DNA of 64,000 bases from JAZDOK01 sp043798715 (GTDB lineage: Bacteria > Vulcanimicrobiota > JAZDOK01): positions 15,558 to 79,557 of the forward strand of contig JAZDOK010000106.1 of the NCBI GenBank assembly GCA_043798715.1. Direction: 5' to 3'. The first letter of the stretch is position 1. Each line of letters opens with the position of its first letter. A model generated the notes under the pieces. It ran no database searches and was not told the origin of the DNA. It saw nothing but the letters and a program-made list of their open reading frames with translations. This document shows positions 25,892-34,099 of this stretch, one piece after another. The translations under genes were made by a program, and so were the position numbers.

Positions 25892-27091
25892 ATGCAAATA
25901 AGGTTTTCTAAATCACCGCGCAGAGGCCTGGCCTTGGTAACGACCCTGATGATTCTTTTCATCCTGGCGGTCATCGGTTTTGCCATCTGCGCCATCGCCG
26001 TTCAGAATATCAACCTGGTGAGCGGATACCGGAACTCTTCCTCGGCTTATTATGTCGCGCGGGCCGGAATAAACGAGGCCTTCTCCAGGATTGACAACGA
26101 TAACAGTTACGGAACTTCCTCCGCTGGCTCTTTTACCGAGACGCTCTCCAACAGCGAGTCCTACACGGTTAATTTCGTATCCGGCTCCTTCTATTCAGTC
26201 AACAACCTCGCCGGCTCCGGGAGCGTTACCGATGGAAGCGGGGACAGCCTCCCGAAGAAATTTGTGAGCGTCATCTCCTCCGCCACCGTCCGCGGGCGCA
26301 CCGTCCGCCTTAAGGCCATCGGCCGGCTGGGATACCCTGGCGGCGACTACGCAATTTTCACCGACGATACCCTGAGCGGCGCCAATATTACCGGAGACGT
26401 GAGAAACAATTATAATGGCGGCGGTGTCGGAATATCCCTCACCACCATCATGGGGACAGCCATGACCATGGCCGCCTACGGTTCCATTTCAATTTCAAAC
26501 CCGGGCGGCTCGCAAGTCTATGGCGCCAACCGCTACCCGGTCCCTGATCTGCAGGTGGCCAGCACTGTCCTGGGCGCCGCGGGAAGCAACGGGGTTCATG
26601 TCTATACGCCGGCGACCCTCCCCGACCCCATCGACGGCGCCACCGATCCCATCATCTATGTCAATGGAAACGTCACGGCCGGAGGCGGCGGCTTAACCAT
26701 CAGGAACGGCGCCACTCTCTTCATAAACGGCTCCTTGACCATAAACGGGCGGCTTCAACTGGACACCACCGCCACCCCGAGCCGGAATGCCATTTTCTGC
26801 ACCGGGAACTTCAGGGCCAACGGCTCCAGCGGTTCGGACAGTTGCTCCATACTTACCGGGGGTACCATCCGCTTCAACGGGTCGGCCGATCTCCGCGGAT
26901 TCATGTACTGCAACGGATTCTTTGACCAGAATGGGAATTCCAGCTATATCGGTAACATCATGGTGAGAAATGGCGGTTTCTCAGGCGGAAACACCAGCGT
27001 GGTCTATGATCCCCAGTACATGGAGAACCTGGGCCAGTTTTTTCCGCCGGGAACGGCGCGTATGAGGATTTTAACCATGGGACAGATCTGA
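25892..27091 (+). CDS. PilX-like protein with repeat-rich C-terminal domain (copy 2)
   Basis: This is a 399-residue paralogue of the previous gene, alignable over its whole length by eye (same VIGFAICA helix, IDNDN-YGTSSA block, FVSVISS-TVRG block and MVRNGGF end). It starts at ATG 25892 after GGAGGG. The beta-helix-like C-terminal region is similar, with DSCSILTGG and MYCNGFFDQ conserved. The pair arose by tandem duplication. It ends in a hairpin shared with the convergent AI-2E-family gene. Confidence 0.8.
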   Translation: MQIRFSKSPRRGLALVTTLMILFILAVIGFAICAIAVQNINLVSGYRNSSSAYYVARAGINEAFSRIDNDNSYGTSSAGSFTETLSNSESYTVNFVSGSFYSVNNLAGSGSVTDGSGDSLPKKFVSVISSATVRGRTVRLKAIGRLGYPGGDYAIFTDDTLSGANITGDVRNNYNGGGVGISLTTIMGTAMTMAAYGSISISNPGGSQVYGANRYPVPDLQVASTVLGAAGSNGVHVYTPATLPDPIDGATDPIIYVNGNVTAGGGGLTIRNGATLFINGSLTINGRLQLDTTATPSRNAIFCTGNFRANGSSGSDSCSILTGGTIRFNGSADLRGFMYCNGFFDQNGNSSYIGNIMVRNGGFSGGNTSVVYDPQYMENLGQFFPPGTARMRILTMGQI

Positions 27092-27114
27092 GAGAGCGAT
27101 CTTAATCTCTCTCA
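27089..27114. other. Hairpin between convergent genes
   Basis: TGAGAGAG (27089-27096) and CTCTCTCA (27107-27114) form an eight-pair stem with a ten-base loop. Each arm contains the stop codon of one of the two convergent genes. There is no T tract on either side, so classic intrinsic termination is unlikely, but it could protect the transcript ends. Confidence 0.45.
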
Positions 27115-28251
27115 GGAAGATGGGGCTTCCTTTTCAGGGCTTTCCTGCCTCAGATAGTAATTAACGATTACTTTCAGCATGGCCGCCGCGGGAACGGCCA
27201 GGAACATCCCCGTGAGCCCCATCAGCTCCGCCCCCACCATGAGAGAGAGGATGACCGCCAGCGGCGGCAGTCCGATGCTGTGACCCACCACGGTCGGAAC
27301 TATTATCTTGCCCTCGGCCCAGTGGACGATCTGGAGGCTGACCAGCACCATCACCGCCACCAGGAACGGGTATTTGGAGAGAGCCAGGAAAAACGCCGGG
27401 ATGTAGCTGATGGCCACGCCGACATAGGGGATGATATCGATTATTCCGGAGAAAAAGCCTATCAGGAGGGCGTATTCAATCCCCCACAGAGAGAGCACGA
27501 CGGTAACCGAAATTCCTATGATCAGGCAGACCAGAAGCTGCCCCCTGATATAGCGGCCCAAAACCCGATCCATCTCCAGGATCAGATGGAGCCCCTCTTC
27601 CCTTTTCGACGGTGGAATAATTGAGAGAAAGGCGCGCCGGTATATTTCGACATCCAGAAGCAGGTAAAATGTCAACAGCGGCACGATGAAGATAAAGGCG
27701 AGGGAGGTCATGACCTTCACGGCCATGGGAATGCCCCGCTGAAAGATGCTGAAACCGGCCCGCTTGATGTCCTCGGTAAAATTACCCAGGTTGAAATTGT
27801 GGGCAATGTAGTCTCTGGCGGCCCGGGGAAGGTATTTGGAAAACCACTCTGAAAGGTTGGTAAAGGTCTTTTCCACCGCCTCTACCGTGAGGGGAAGGTT
27901 CTGGACGAAACGCTGGTACTCCTGGGAAATGAGGGGCATGACATAGGAAAACATGACAAAAAGACCGGCAAAGACGATGATGTAGGATACCAGGATAGAT
28001 ATGATCCTGGGCAGGCCGTTTTTTATGAGAGGAATGCTCCGGCCGCCCGGCAGGATGAGAGTCAGGTTTTTTTTGCAGAAATAATTTACCATGGGCGCCA
28101 GGATATAGGCCATGAGAACGGAAACGGCAAAGAGGATGACCACGTGCTGAATTTTTTCCAGGACCTTAATGCCGATGAATCCAAGAAAAATAAGCCCCAG
28201 AATATAGGCCGTTTTTGTTAATTTTCTGGACAGGTTATTGTCCTGTTGCAC
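27112..28251 (-). CDS. AI-2E/PerM-family transporter
   Basis: This 379-residue polytopic protein has about eight hydrophobic segments and a hydrophilic domain near 110-170. The C-terminal signatures are LIGFFSGIIDIIPYVG and EGKIIVPTVVGHSIGLPPLAVILSLMVGAELMG. Family members are reported to export AI-2 or act as Na+/H+ antiporters; the substrate here is unknown. GTG start after GGAGG. It ends the minus-strand cluster that carries the second prepilin set. Confidence 0.9.
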   Translation of the reverse strand: MQQDNNLSRKLTKTAYILGLIFLGFIGIKVLEKIQHVVILFAVSVLMAYILAPMVNYFCKKNLTLILPGGRSIPLIKNGLPRIISILVSYIIVFAGLFVMFSYVMPLISQEYQRFVQNLPLTVEAVEKTFTNLSEWFSKYLPRAARDYIAHNFNLGNFTEDIKRAGFSIFQRGIPMAVKVMTSLAFIFIVPLLTFYLLLDVEIYRRAFLSIIPPSKREEGLHLILEMDRVLGRYIRGQLLVCLIIGISVTVVLSLWGIEYALLIGFFSGIIDIIPYVGVAISYIPAFFLALSKYPFLVAVMVLVSLQIVHWAEGKIIVPTVVGHSIGLPPLAVILSLMVGAELMGLTGMFLAVPAAAMLKVIVNYYLRQESPEKEAPSS

Positions 28252-28264
28252 TTAATCCTCCTGT

Positions 28265-29152
28265 TTATTTCTGGGGAATAACCATGATGTTTACCGCCTC
28301 TATTTCGTGCCCCCCCTTTTTTTGACCCGTTACGCTGACAATATCGAAGAGCCTGATCTGGCCAAGCTGCATTATCTTCCCGGAACTCCTCTCCCTTATT
28401 AAAGTCCGCGCAGTGAGGCGGACCGTCACCAGGTCAGGTGGATAAATTTGAATTATATAAAGCAGGCCCTGCCTGGCATCAATCTGATTGACCTTTCCCT
28501 CAAAAACTTTTATTCCACCCTCGTCCCGGGATTCGCCATCATCATCCCCATTTTCCTTCTCATCCGGCGGAGCGATTGCGGTCATTGCATCTCCCTGAGG
28601 CGACGAAGGAGCGCCCATCAGCCCCGGAAGGCCCATGGAAGCGCCCGCAGAGCCTGGCTGAAGAAGCCCGCCTCCGCCCTGAAGAGGACCGGCAGGCGGC
28701 GCATTCCCGGAGCCGCTCAGTACCTCACCGATCACCGGAGAGAACATCGGGGCCGGCTGGGTCATGAGGGCCGGGCCCGATCCCCCCGGCATGCCACCGG
28801 GTGAAAAAAGAGGACCAGGCTGGGGAAGGGCCCCTGAACGGCTCGCAGCCATGGTGGCCAGATCGCTCATCCTGTCGGAAAGGAGAGGTTCGTCATTAAG
28901 GGCACCGGGGACGTGGACGACAACCTGTTCCCCGCAGGTAAAACTGTTAAGATTAGCCGGGAGACTCTGGCGGTAAAATTCAGCTTTGGGCAGGAATTTG
29001 ACTTTCCTGAGATTTCCGTCCGCCTGCCGGATGACGACCATCTTCCCGCCGGAAAGAACCTCCTTAAGAGTGCCGGTGATCTGGGGTCCTCCAAAGGCCA
29101 CCCCAAAAGAGAGGAGAAAAAGAACCCAGAAAAACCGAAGAGTCCACCTCAC
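28265..29152 (-). CDS. Secreted protein of unknown function in minor-prepilin cluster
   Basis: This 295-residue protein has a signal peptide (hydrophobic to about residue 21), a first small beta-rich domain (about 22-95, ITGTLKEVLSGGKMVVIRQADG), a Gly/Pro/Met-rich linker (about 100-195), an acidic stretch, and a second beta-rich domain (GKVNQIDARQGLLYIIQIYPPD). The two ends look like related OB- or SH3-like folds, but no family is recognised. The GTG start overlaps the FimT-like stop by four bases, so it is coupled to it. A periplasmic role with the pilins is inference. Confidence 0.7.
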   Translation of the reverse strand: MRWTLRFFWVLFLLSFGVAFGGPQITGTLKEVLSGGKMVVIRQADGNLRKVKFLPKAEFYRQSLPANLNSFTCGEQVVVHVPGALNDEPLLSDRMSDLATMAASRSGALPQPGPLFSPGGMPGGSGPALMTQPAPMFSPVIGEVLSGSGNAPPAGPLQGGGGLLQPGSAGASMGLPGLMGAPSSPQGDAMTAIAPPDEKENGDDDGESRDEGGIKVFEGKVNQIDARQGLLYIIQIYPPDLVTVRLTARTLIRERSSGKIMQLGQIRLFDIVSVTGQKKGGHEIEAVNIMVIPQK

Positions 29153-29580
29153 CGGACCGTCACCATTCCGGTGGCCGCCGTCAACGAGACCGTCGCCGTT
29201 TTTCCGGTCTGCAGGCTGGTCAGGGTGGTATTGCCGCCTGCGCTCGCCACCCCGTTTGCTGAAAAGGTAATCGTATTGGCCAGAAGGGTCCAGGTAGCGG
29301 AGGAAGGGATCCCGATTCTTTTAAGAACCTGCCCGGATGCATTACTGATGGCGTAACCCCTGGCATATCCCGGTGGATGAAAGGTGAAATCAACCGTGCT
29401 CCCGCCGGTGGCCACCCCTAACTGTCGAGCGTATTTGAGGTCGGAAGAAAGCTGGACGGCGGCCAGTCTCAATTCATTATTGGCCTGGCTGGCCCGAAAC
29501 CTTGGGATGCCAATCATCAGCAGGGTGCCTAATATAGAGAGGACTATGAGCATCTCAAGAAGAGAAAAGCCTCTTTTCAT
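29149..29580 (-). CDS. FimT/GspH-like minor prepilin
   Basis: The leader is MKRG|FSLLEMLIVLSIL, and the following ASQANNELRLAAVQLSSDLKYARQLGVATGG region is typical of FimT/GspH. The 143-residue protein begins at ATG 29580, because a short leader fits the family. It overlaps the next gene's start by four bases. Confidence 0.9.
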   Translation of the reverse strand: MKRGFSLLEMLIVLSILGTLLMIGIPRFRASQANNELRLAAVQLSSDLKYARQLGVATGGSTVDFTFHPPGYARGYAISNASGQVLKRIGIPSSATWTLLANTITFSANGVASAGGNTTLTSLQTGKTATVSLTAATGMVTVR

Positions 29581-29587
29581 AATTTTC

Positions 29588-29989
29588 TCATCCCCGCATG
29601 TCTCCGCTCCCAGTGCCTCTCTTTGGCCTGGCAGGCGTTGTTTCCTCAACTGCCGGCGCCTGGGGCACTGGCGGTTGGGTCGTCACCGGCGGGGTTTCCT
29701 CTCTGGCCGGTTTCAGTTCAGGTGGAGGAATGAAGGCCGGCCGCCTGGCCGCGGGGCTTATTTTCTTTATAAAAGCTCCGGGGTAGGTCACGGAGGGGAT
29801 TGGTTTGGGTCGGGATGAAACTATAAGCAATACCAGCATGAAGGCGAGAAAAATCGCCAGGAGAGTAAATTCAAAAACGGTGGAAAACTGCGTCAGACGC
29901 TTGGGGGAGGTATCAAGAAGCGGCTTCTTTTCTGACACCAGGATTGAACCAACCTCCTCCGAAAGTTTTTCTTTTTCCTCCTTGGTCAT
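29588..29989 (-). CDS. Single-pass membrane protein with proline-rich tail
   Basis: The protein has 133 residues: a charged cytoplasmic N-terminus (to about 36), one membrane helix (about 39-58) and a Pro/Ala/Glu-rich periplasmic tail. The topology resembles GspB or TonB-like accessory proteins but there is no C-terminal domain. AAGGAGG precedes the ATG. Lying between the PilX- and FimT-like genes, it may serve the same pilus. No family is recognised. Confidence 0.7.
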   Translation of the reverse strand: MTKEEKEKLSEEVGSILVSEKKPLLDTSPKRLTQFSTVFEFTLLAIFLAFMLVLLIVSSRPKPIPSVTYPGAFIKKISPAARRPAFIPPPELKPAREETPPVTTQPPVPQAPAVEETTPARPKRGTGSGDMRG

Positions 29990-30012
29990 GCTTCCTCCTT
30001 GAAAAAGTTCCT

Positions 30013-31341
30013 TTATTGCCCCAGCGAGCCCATATCCATCCAGGCTTTCACCTTGATTTTGCCCGTGGTGGGAAAATTAGGCGGCGGCATATTGACGAGT
30101 TTTGCATCATACTGGTAATCCTTGGCATACCCCGTGGCCAGGTTGTTTCCGCTGAAAGTACTGACACAACCCCGGTGCTTCTGAATTATCCCCCCGAAAA
30201 TGTGGAGGGTGCCCCTGGCGACACCACTGTCATAATTGTTCACTTTAAAAGAATTATTCAAAGTCATGATGGCGGCGTCTATCTCGATGTCCCTTCTTAT
30301 ATCGGGATCCCTGCTTACAATGATATGCCCCTCCGAGACCATCCCCAGAACGTCGCGGGATCGATCGGCATAGATAATGTCGTTGGGAATCGTGATCTGG
30401 CCCTTGGCGGCAATGGTCATCCGGCCGGCCAGAGTGCCCGAGATGATCAACTGCCCGGTGGTATAGACGGTGGTGCCCGTGGCGGAAATGGGGACGTTAT
30501 TGTCTGTGTGGCCGCCGCAGGTGACATCCATGTAACCCTGTGCGCCGGTGGCATGGAGCACGATGGTGACATTTCCATTATAAGTATAATTTGCCCGATC
30601 CTTGATGTTTCCGGTGTCCGTGGGAAGAGCAATAGAGGGCATCCCCCCGGCAAAGGAAAAATTTGAATCTTCATTAATGCGAATCGGTATGTCGGCAGCA
30701 TAGCTGGAATAGTAATGGTAGTAGTAGAAGGGATCGGTGTAATTATGCCCCCCCTGGGAATAATAAGTAGTTTTATAGTAGGAATCAGTGTCGTTATGGC
30801 TGTCAACCCGCCCGCCGAACCTGGGGTTCCCGCTGATGCTGAAATAGCCGTTGGTGTGGGCATTGCCGCCTATGCAGTCTCTTGAAAAGAACCAGATGGT
30901 GTCTCCGCTGGCCCCTTTCTCGCTGTCCGTAAAATAGGCGAATTTGGCGAAGGACTCCGTCTCCACCCAGGCCACCAGGGTCCTCCTGAAGCTTCCAACC
31001 CGACCGACCGAGGTAGCCTGCCAGAGCTTGTAGATATTTCCGGGGTTCGAGGGAGAGGCCCATGTTTTCACGTTGTAATAGGAATCGCTTACGTTGCCGC
31101 GCGTCCAGTCATCCGGATTGGAGGATTCATTCTGCCCCCAGTTGTAGTCCACCGGCAACTCAATCAGTGCCCTGGCGATGCCGGAACGGGCCGCATAGTA
31201 GGCCTTGGTGGACATCAACTGCCCCGTGGCCGACTGGGATTCCGTCATCATGATGGAGACCAGCGCCATGCCGATGACAAAAAGGAGCGACATGGCAAAA
31301 AGAGTGAGAGCCATGGCAATACCTTGTCTTTTTGACGTCAT
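30013..31341 (-). CDS. PilX-like protein with DUF4900-type domain
   Basis: This is a 442-residue protein with an N-terminal pilin-like helix (GIAMALTLFAMSLLFVIGMAL) and the STKAYYAARSGIARALIEL motif of PilX proteins. The middle contains FAYFTDSEKG, NAHTNGYFSISGNPRFGG and a tyrosine-rich stretch (about 203-213). The beta-helix-like region follows. It resembles DUF4900 proteins, as I recall them. AAGGAGG lies before the ATG. It fills the place held by the two PilX paralogues in the opposing cluster. Confidence 0.78.
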   Translation of the reverse strand: MTSKRQGIAMALTLFAMSLLFVIGMALVSIMMTESQSATGQLMSTKAYYAARSGIARALIELPVDYNWGQNESSNPDDWTRGNVSDSYYNVKTWASPSNPGNIYKLWQATSVGRVGSFRRTLVAWVETESFAKFAYFTDSEKGASGDTIWFFSRDCIGGNAHTNGYFSISGNPRFGGRVDSHNDTDSYYKTTYYSQGGHNYTDPFYYYHYYSSYAADIPIRINEDSNFSFAGGMPSIALPTDTGNIKDRANYTYNGNVTIVLHATGAQGYMDVTCGGHTDNNVPISATGTTVYTTGQLIISGTLAGRMTIAAKGQITIPNDIIYADRSRDVLGMVSEGHIIVSRDPDIRRDIEIDAAIMTLNNSFKVNNYDSGVARGTLHIFGGIIQKHRGCVSTFSGNNLATGYAKDYQYDAKLVNMPPPNFPTTGKIKVKAWMDMGSLGQ

Positions 31342-31365
31342 GATTCCACCTCCTTTATCCCCATT

Positions 31366-31989
31366 TTAAAGACCGAGAACGGCGACAGTAGGGGAAATGG
31401 TGTAAGTCCTGAGTACATTCTGGCTGTCCACCTCGGATGAGGTGACGGTTACCGTAAACAGCTGGCTGCTTACATAGGTGAAAGAAAGGGTGATGGTCCC
31501 TCCCGGTGTTTGAGCGATCGGATCGTTGGTAATGCTGATCTGGTTCCCGTCGGCATCGAAGCGTTTCATCTCGCGATAGACGGTCCTGTTGGAAACATAG
31601 TAGCGCACCGTCTGGTAATTGGCGGCATTTTCATAGTTCCAGCCGGTGGTATAGGGAGTATAATTGGCGGGATTGGGCTCCGTGAAGGTGATGGAGCCGG
31701 CGGTGCGGGTATTGGAGTTCGGGCAAAGCACCGCGGAAGGAAGGATGGCCGGGCTGATACCGGGATAACCGGTGACTGAATTCGGATTCAGTATGGCCTG
31801 CTTCAGTTCGGAGGTGATGCAATCAGCTGCCGCCCTGGCATTCCCCTGGGCCAGAATTTTAACCTGTCCCACCTGAAGATAGTTCATTCCGAGGGTCAGG
31901 ACGGAGATAACGGAAGTGGAGAAAAGCAGGAAAACGACGGCCGCCACCATGACCTCTGAGATTGTGAATCCGGTTCTTGTTTTGTTCAT
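31366..31989 (-). CDS. PilW-like minor prepilin (second cluster)
   Basis: The leader is MNKTRTG|FTISEVMVAAVVFLL, with a Glu at position +5 after cleavage. The 207-residue protein has an extended soluble domain with many Thr/Ser. It sits between the PilV-like and PilX-like genes, as its counterpart does in the plus-strand cluster. Confidence 0.87.
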   Translation of the reverse strand: MNKTRTGFTISEVMVAAVVFLLFSTSVISVLTLGMNYLQVGQVKILAQGNARAAADCITSELKQAILNPNSVTGYPGISPAILPSAVLCPNSNTRTAGSITFTEPNPANYTPYTTGWNYENAANYQTVRYYVSNRTVYREMKRFDADGNQISITNDPIAQTPGGTITLSFTYVSSQLFTVTVTSSEVDSQNVLRTYTISPTVAVLGL

Positions 31990-32006
31990 AGTCAGCCACT
32001 CCCTTA

Positions 32007-32411
32007 TTATGGAGCCAGAAGACTTGAGATGGTAATGGTCTTAAGCCTGGACTTGGTCTCGGTCCTTTCAAACCACGAGACCTGGACGTTGATCTGCTGT
32101 AGCCCGGCGATTCCGTCAGGATTTGATGAACCCCACCACCTTCGGTAACCTCCGGGAATCTCAGGAGGATTATCGGTCTTGGGAGACGTGTCAATCACTA
32201 TTCCCTCGGCCAGAATCTGGTCCAGCTTGCTCTGGGCCAGGAAAACCGCCGTCGTCGTGCCCCAGGCAGCCTTGTTTAAATTAAAGGCGCCGGGAAAGAC
32301 ACCCAGAACCGCAAGAATTCCGGCGGAAAGAATGCCCAAAGCCCAGAGGACTTCGATCAGAGAAAGCCCGGCCCTCCTGGCCCGGATTCCGTCAAAGCCA
32401 ATCCGGCGCAC
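32007..32411 (-). CDS. PilV-like minor prepilin (second cluster)
   Basis: The prepilin site is RRAG|LSLIEVLWALGIL. The helix ILAVLGVFPGAFNLNKAAW closely parallels ILVLIGIFPTIFSEIRQG of the first-cluster PilV-like protein. The GTG start follows GGGAGG. It is the first gene of the minus-strand prepilin cluster. Confidence 0.87.
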   Translation of the reverse strand: MRRIGFDGIRARRAGLSLIEVLWALGILSAGILAVLGVFPGAFNLNKAAWGTTTAVFLAQSKLDQILAEGIVIDTSPKTDNPPEIPGGYRRWWGSSNPDGIAGLQQINVQVSWFERTETKSRLKTITISSLLAP

Positions 32412-32471
32412 TATTACACCTCCCAGACTAATTATAAACGATGTCTGCTTCTTTTACAACCTCATAATGGT

Positions 32472-33524
32472 CTAGTTCCCCAGGCGTGCTCCGCAGTTCG
32501 GACAGAACTTCGATCCCGCCGGGAATGAAGATTTACATCCCTGGCAGGCCAGGGCCTCGATCCTGGTTCCGCACGCGGCGCAGAATTTTGCTCCGGCCGG
32601 AAGGGCCGCCTTGCACTGGGGGCAGGATATTGAGGCTGAAGATGCAGGGCCGGGGGAAACTCCCCCGCTCTGAGATGACTGCATGGTCTGCTGTATCATC
32701 CCGGCCATCATCATCCCGGCCCCCATGCCGGCGCCCATCCCCATAACCTCGCCGCCGGCCCCACCGGGCTTTTCGGCCATGTCTCCGATAGCCTTGGCGG
32801 TCTTGTACTGCATGAAGCGACCCATATCCCCCACCGCCTTCATGGAGGTGCGCTCATCTATCATTTTCTGAACTTCATCCGGGGGCGTGATCGCCTGAAT
32901 GAAGCAATCCCTCAGCTCCAGGCCGTACTTGTCAAAGTCGTCCTTCACCTTGATTTTCAGCGCCGCGTTAAGTTCGTCGTAGTGAGAGGCCATATCCAGG
33001 ACGCTTTTCATCACCGAGCCCAGGAGGTCATTCAGCCTGGAGACTATTACCCCTTTCAGGTAGGAGCCCAGGGTTTCCATGGAGTACATGCCCTGAGTCC
33101 CCACCAGGGTGTTAACGAAGAGCTGGGGTTCGGCGACCCTCATGGAGTAGATTCCGAAGGCCCGGAGACGTACCATGTCGAACTCGGCGTCCCGGAAAAC
33201 TATGGGTTCCTTGGTGCCCCACTTGAGATCCGTAAAAACCCTCTGGTTGACGAAATAGACCTCCGACTGGAAGGGGGTCTCCCCTCCGCTCACAAATTTG
33301 ACAATTGATGAAAGGATTGGAAGGTTTCCCGTGGTCAGCGTGTACCTTCCGGGGCCGAATGCGTCCAGGGCCTTGCCGTCCCGGAAAAAAACCGCCGCCT
33401 GACTTTCCCGGACAATGAGCTGACCTCCCCACTTTATGTCCGCCAGGCCGCTTTCAGGGATCCGGTGGACCAGTTCCAATCCGCCGACATCAGAATATTC
33501 AAGAACATCCAGCCATCTGGGCAC
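32472..33524 (-). CDS. SPFH/Band-7 protein with C-terminal zinc ribbons (YdjI-like)
   Basis: Residues 1-235 form an SPFH domain of the type found in B. subtilis YdjI and virion-core-like proteins (IPESGLADIKWGGQLIVRESQAAVFFRDG). A Gly/Met-rich linker follows, then two zinc ribbons, CPQCKAALPAGAKFCAACG and CQGCKSSFPAGSKFCPNCG. The GTG start follows GGAGGTG. SPFH proteins scaffold membrane domains. The next gene upstream ends one base away and is a likely partner. Confidence 0.88.
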   Translation of the reverse strand: MPRWLDVLEYSDVGGLELVHRIPESGLADIKWGGQLIVRESQAAVFFRDGKALDAFGPGRYTLTTGNLPILSSIVKFVSGGETPFQSEVYFVNQRVFTDLKWGTKEPIVFRDAEFDMVRLRAFGIYSMRVAEPQLFVNTLVGTQGMYSMETLGSYLKGVIVSRLNDLLGSVMKSVLDMASHYDELNAALKIKVKDDFDKYGLELRDCFIQAITPPDEVQKMIDERTSMKAVGDMGRFMQYKTAKAIGDMAEKPGGAGGEVMGMGAGMGAGMMMAGMIQQTMQSSQSGGVSPGPASSASISCPQCKAALPAGAKFCAACGTRIEALACQGCKSSFPAGSKFCPNCGARLGN

Positions 33525-33525
33525 G

Positions 33526-34044
33526 TTACTTCACCTCCATCACGATTTTTTCTCTCTGACCGATCTGCTGGTCAAAGTTTACGATATTTCTTTCCAGCGC
33601 CATCAGTGCATCCGTGGCGTCACCTCCCGCCAGAGCCGCACTCAACGCCATGACCGATTCACTGATGGCGCTGACCTGGCTTAAAAGCAGGAGATCATAC
33701 TCGTAAAGACGGTCAAGGTGGGTTTCATCTATTTTGACCGGATCGAAAAAACCGGTATAGCCGTATTCCGCCGTTCTTATTTTATCGGCCACTTTATCAA
33801 TTTTACCGGTCAAACGGTCCAGCTCCGCGAGAAACTCAAGTTTTCCCTGAGCCACAAGGGGCCGGGCTATTTCCTGAAGGCGTCCCCGCTCGCGGGAGAG
33901 CTCTTGGGCCAGGAAGGTCCTCTGGATTTTGTCGGCGTTTCGGCGGGATTCGCGCTCCTTGTAACCGGCGAAGCCCGGTACCTGCCTGGCCAGCTTTTCC
34001 AGATTGTTCTCACCTGCCCTGATATCTTCTCTAATATCTCCCAA
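33526..34044 (-). CDS. Coiled-coil partner of the SPFH protein
   Basis: This is a 172-residue soluble, largely helical protein starting MGDIREDIRAGENNLEKL. The TTG start at 34044 is chosen because AAGGAGG lies eight bases before it; the frame stays open upstream to 34119 but without a ribosome site. The charged heptad-like region RNADKIQRTFLAQELSR suggests coiled coil. It is coupled to the SPFH gene (one-base gap). I know no function for it. Confidence 0.72.
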   Translation of the reverse strand: MGDIREDIRAGENNLEKLARQVPGFAGYKERESRRNADKIQRTFLAQELSRERGRLQEIARPLVAQGKLEFLAELDRLTGKIDKVADKIRTAEYGYTGFFDPVKIDETHLDRLYEYDLLLLSQVSAISESVMALSAALAGGDATDALMALERNIVNFDQQIGQREKIVMEVK

Positions 34045-34099
34045 TTTCAATCCCTCCTTATCCAAAATAGTGAAAATGGACTTTTGATGAGTTAAAATT

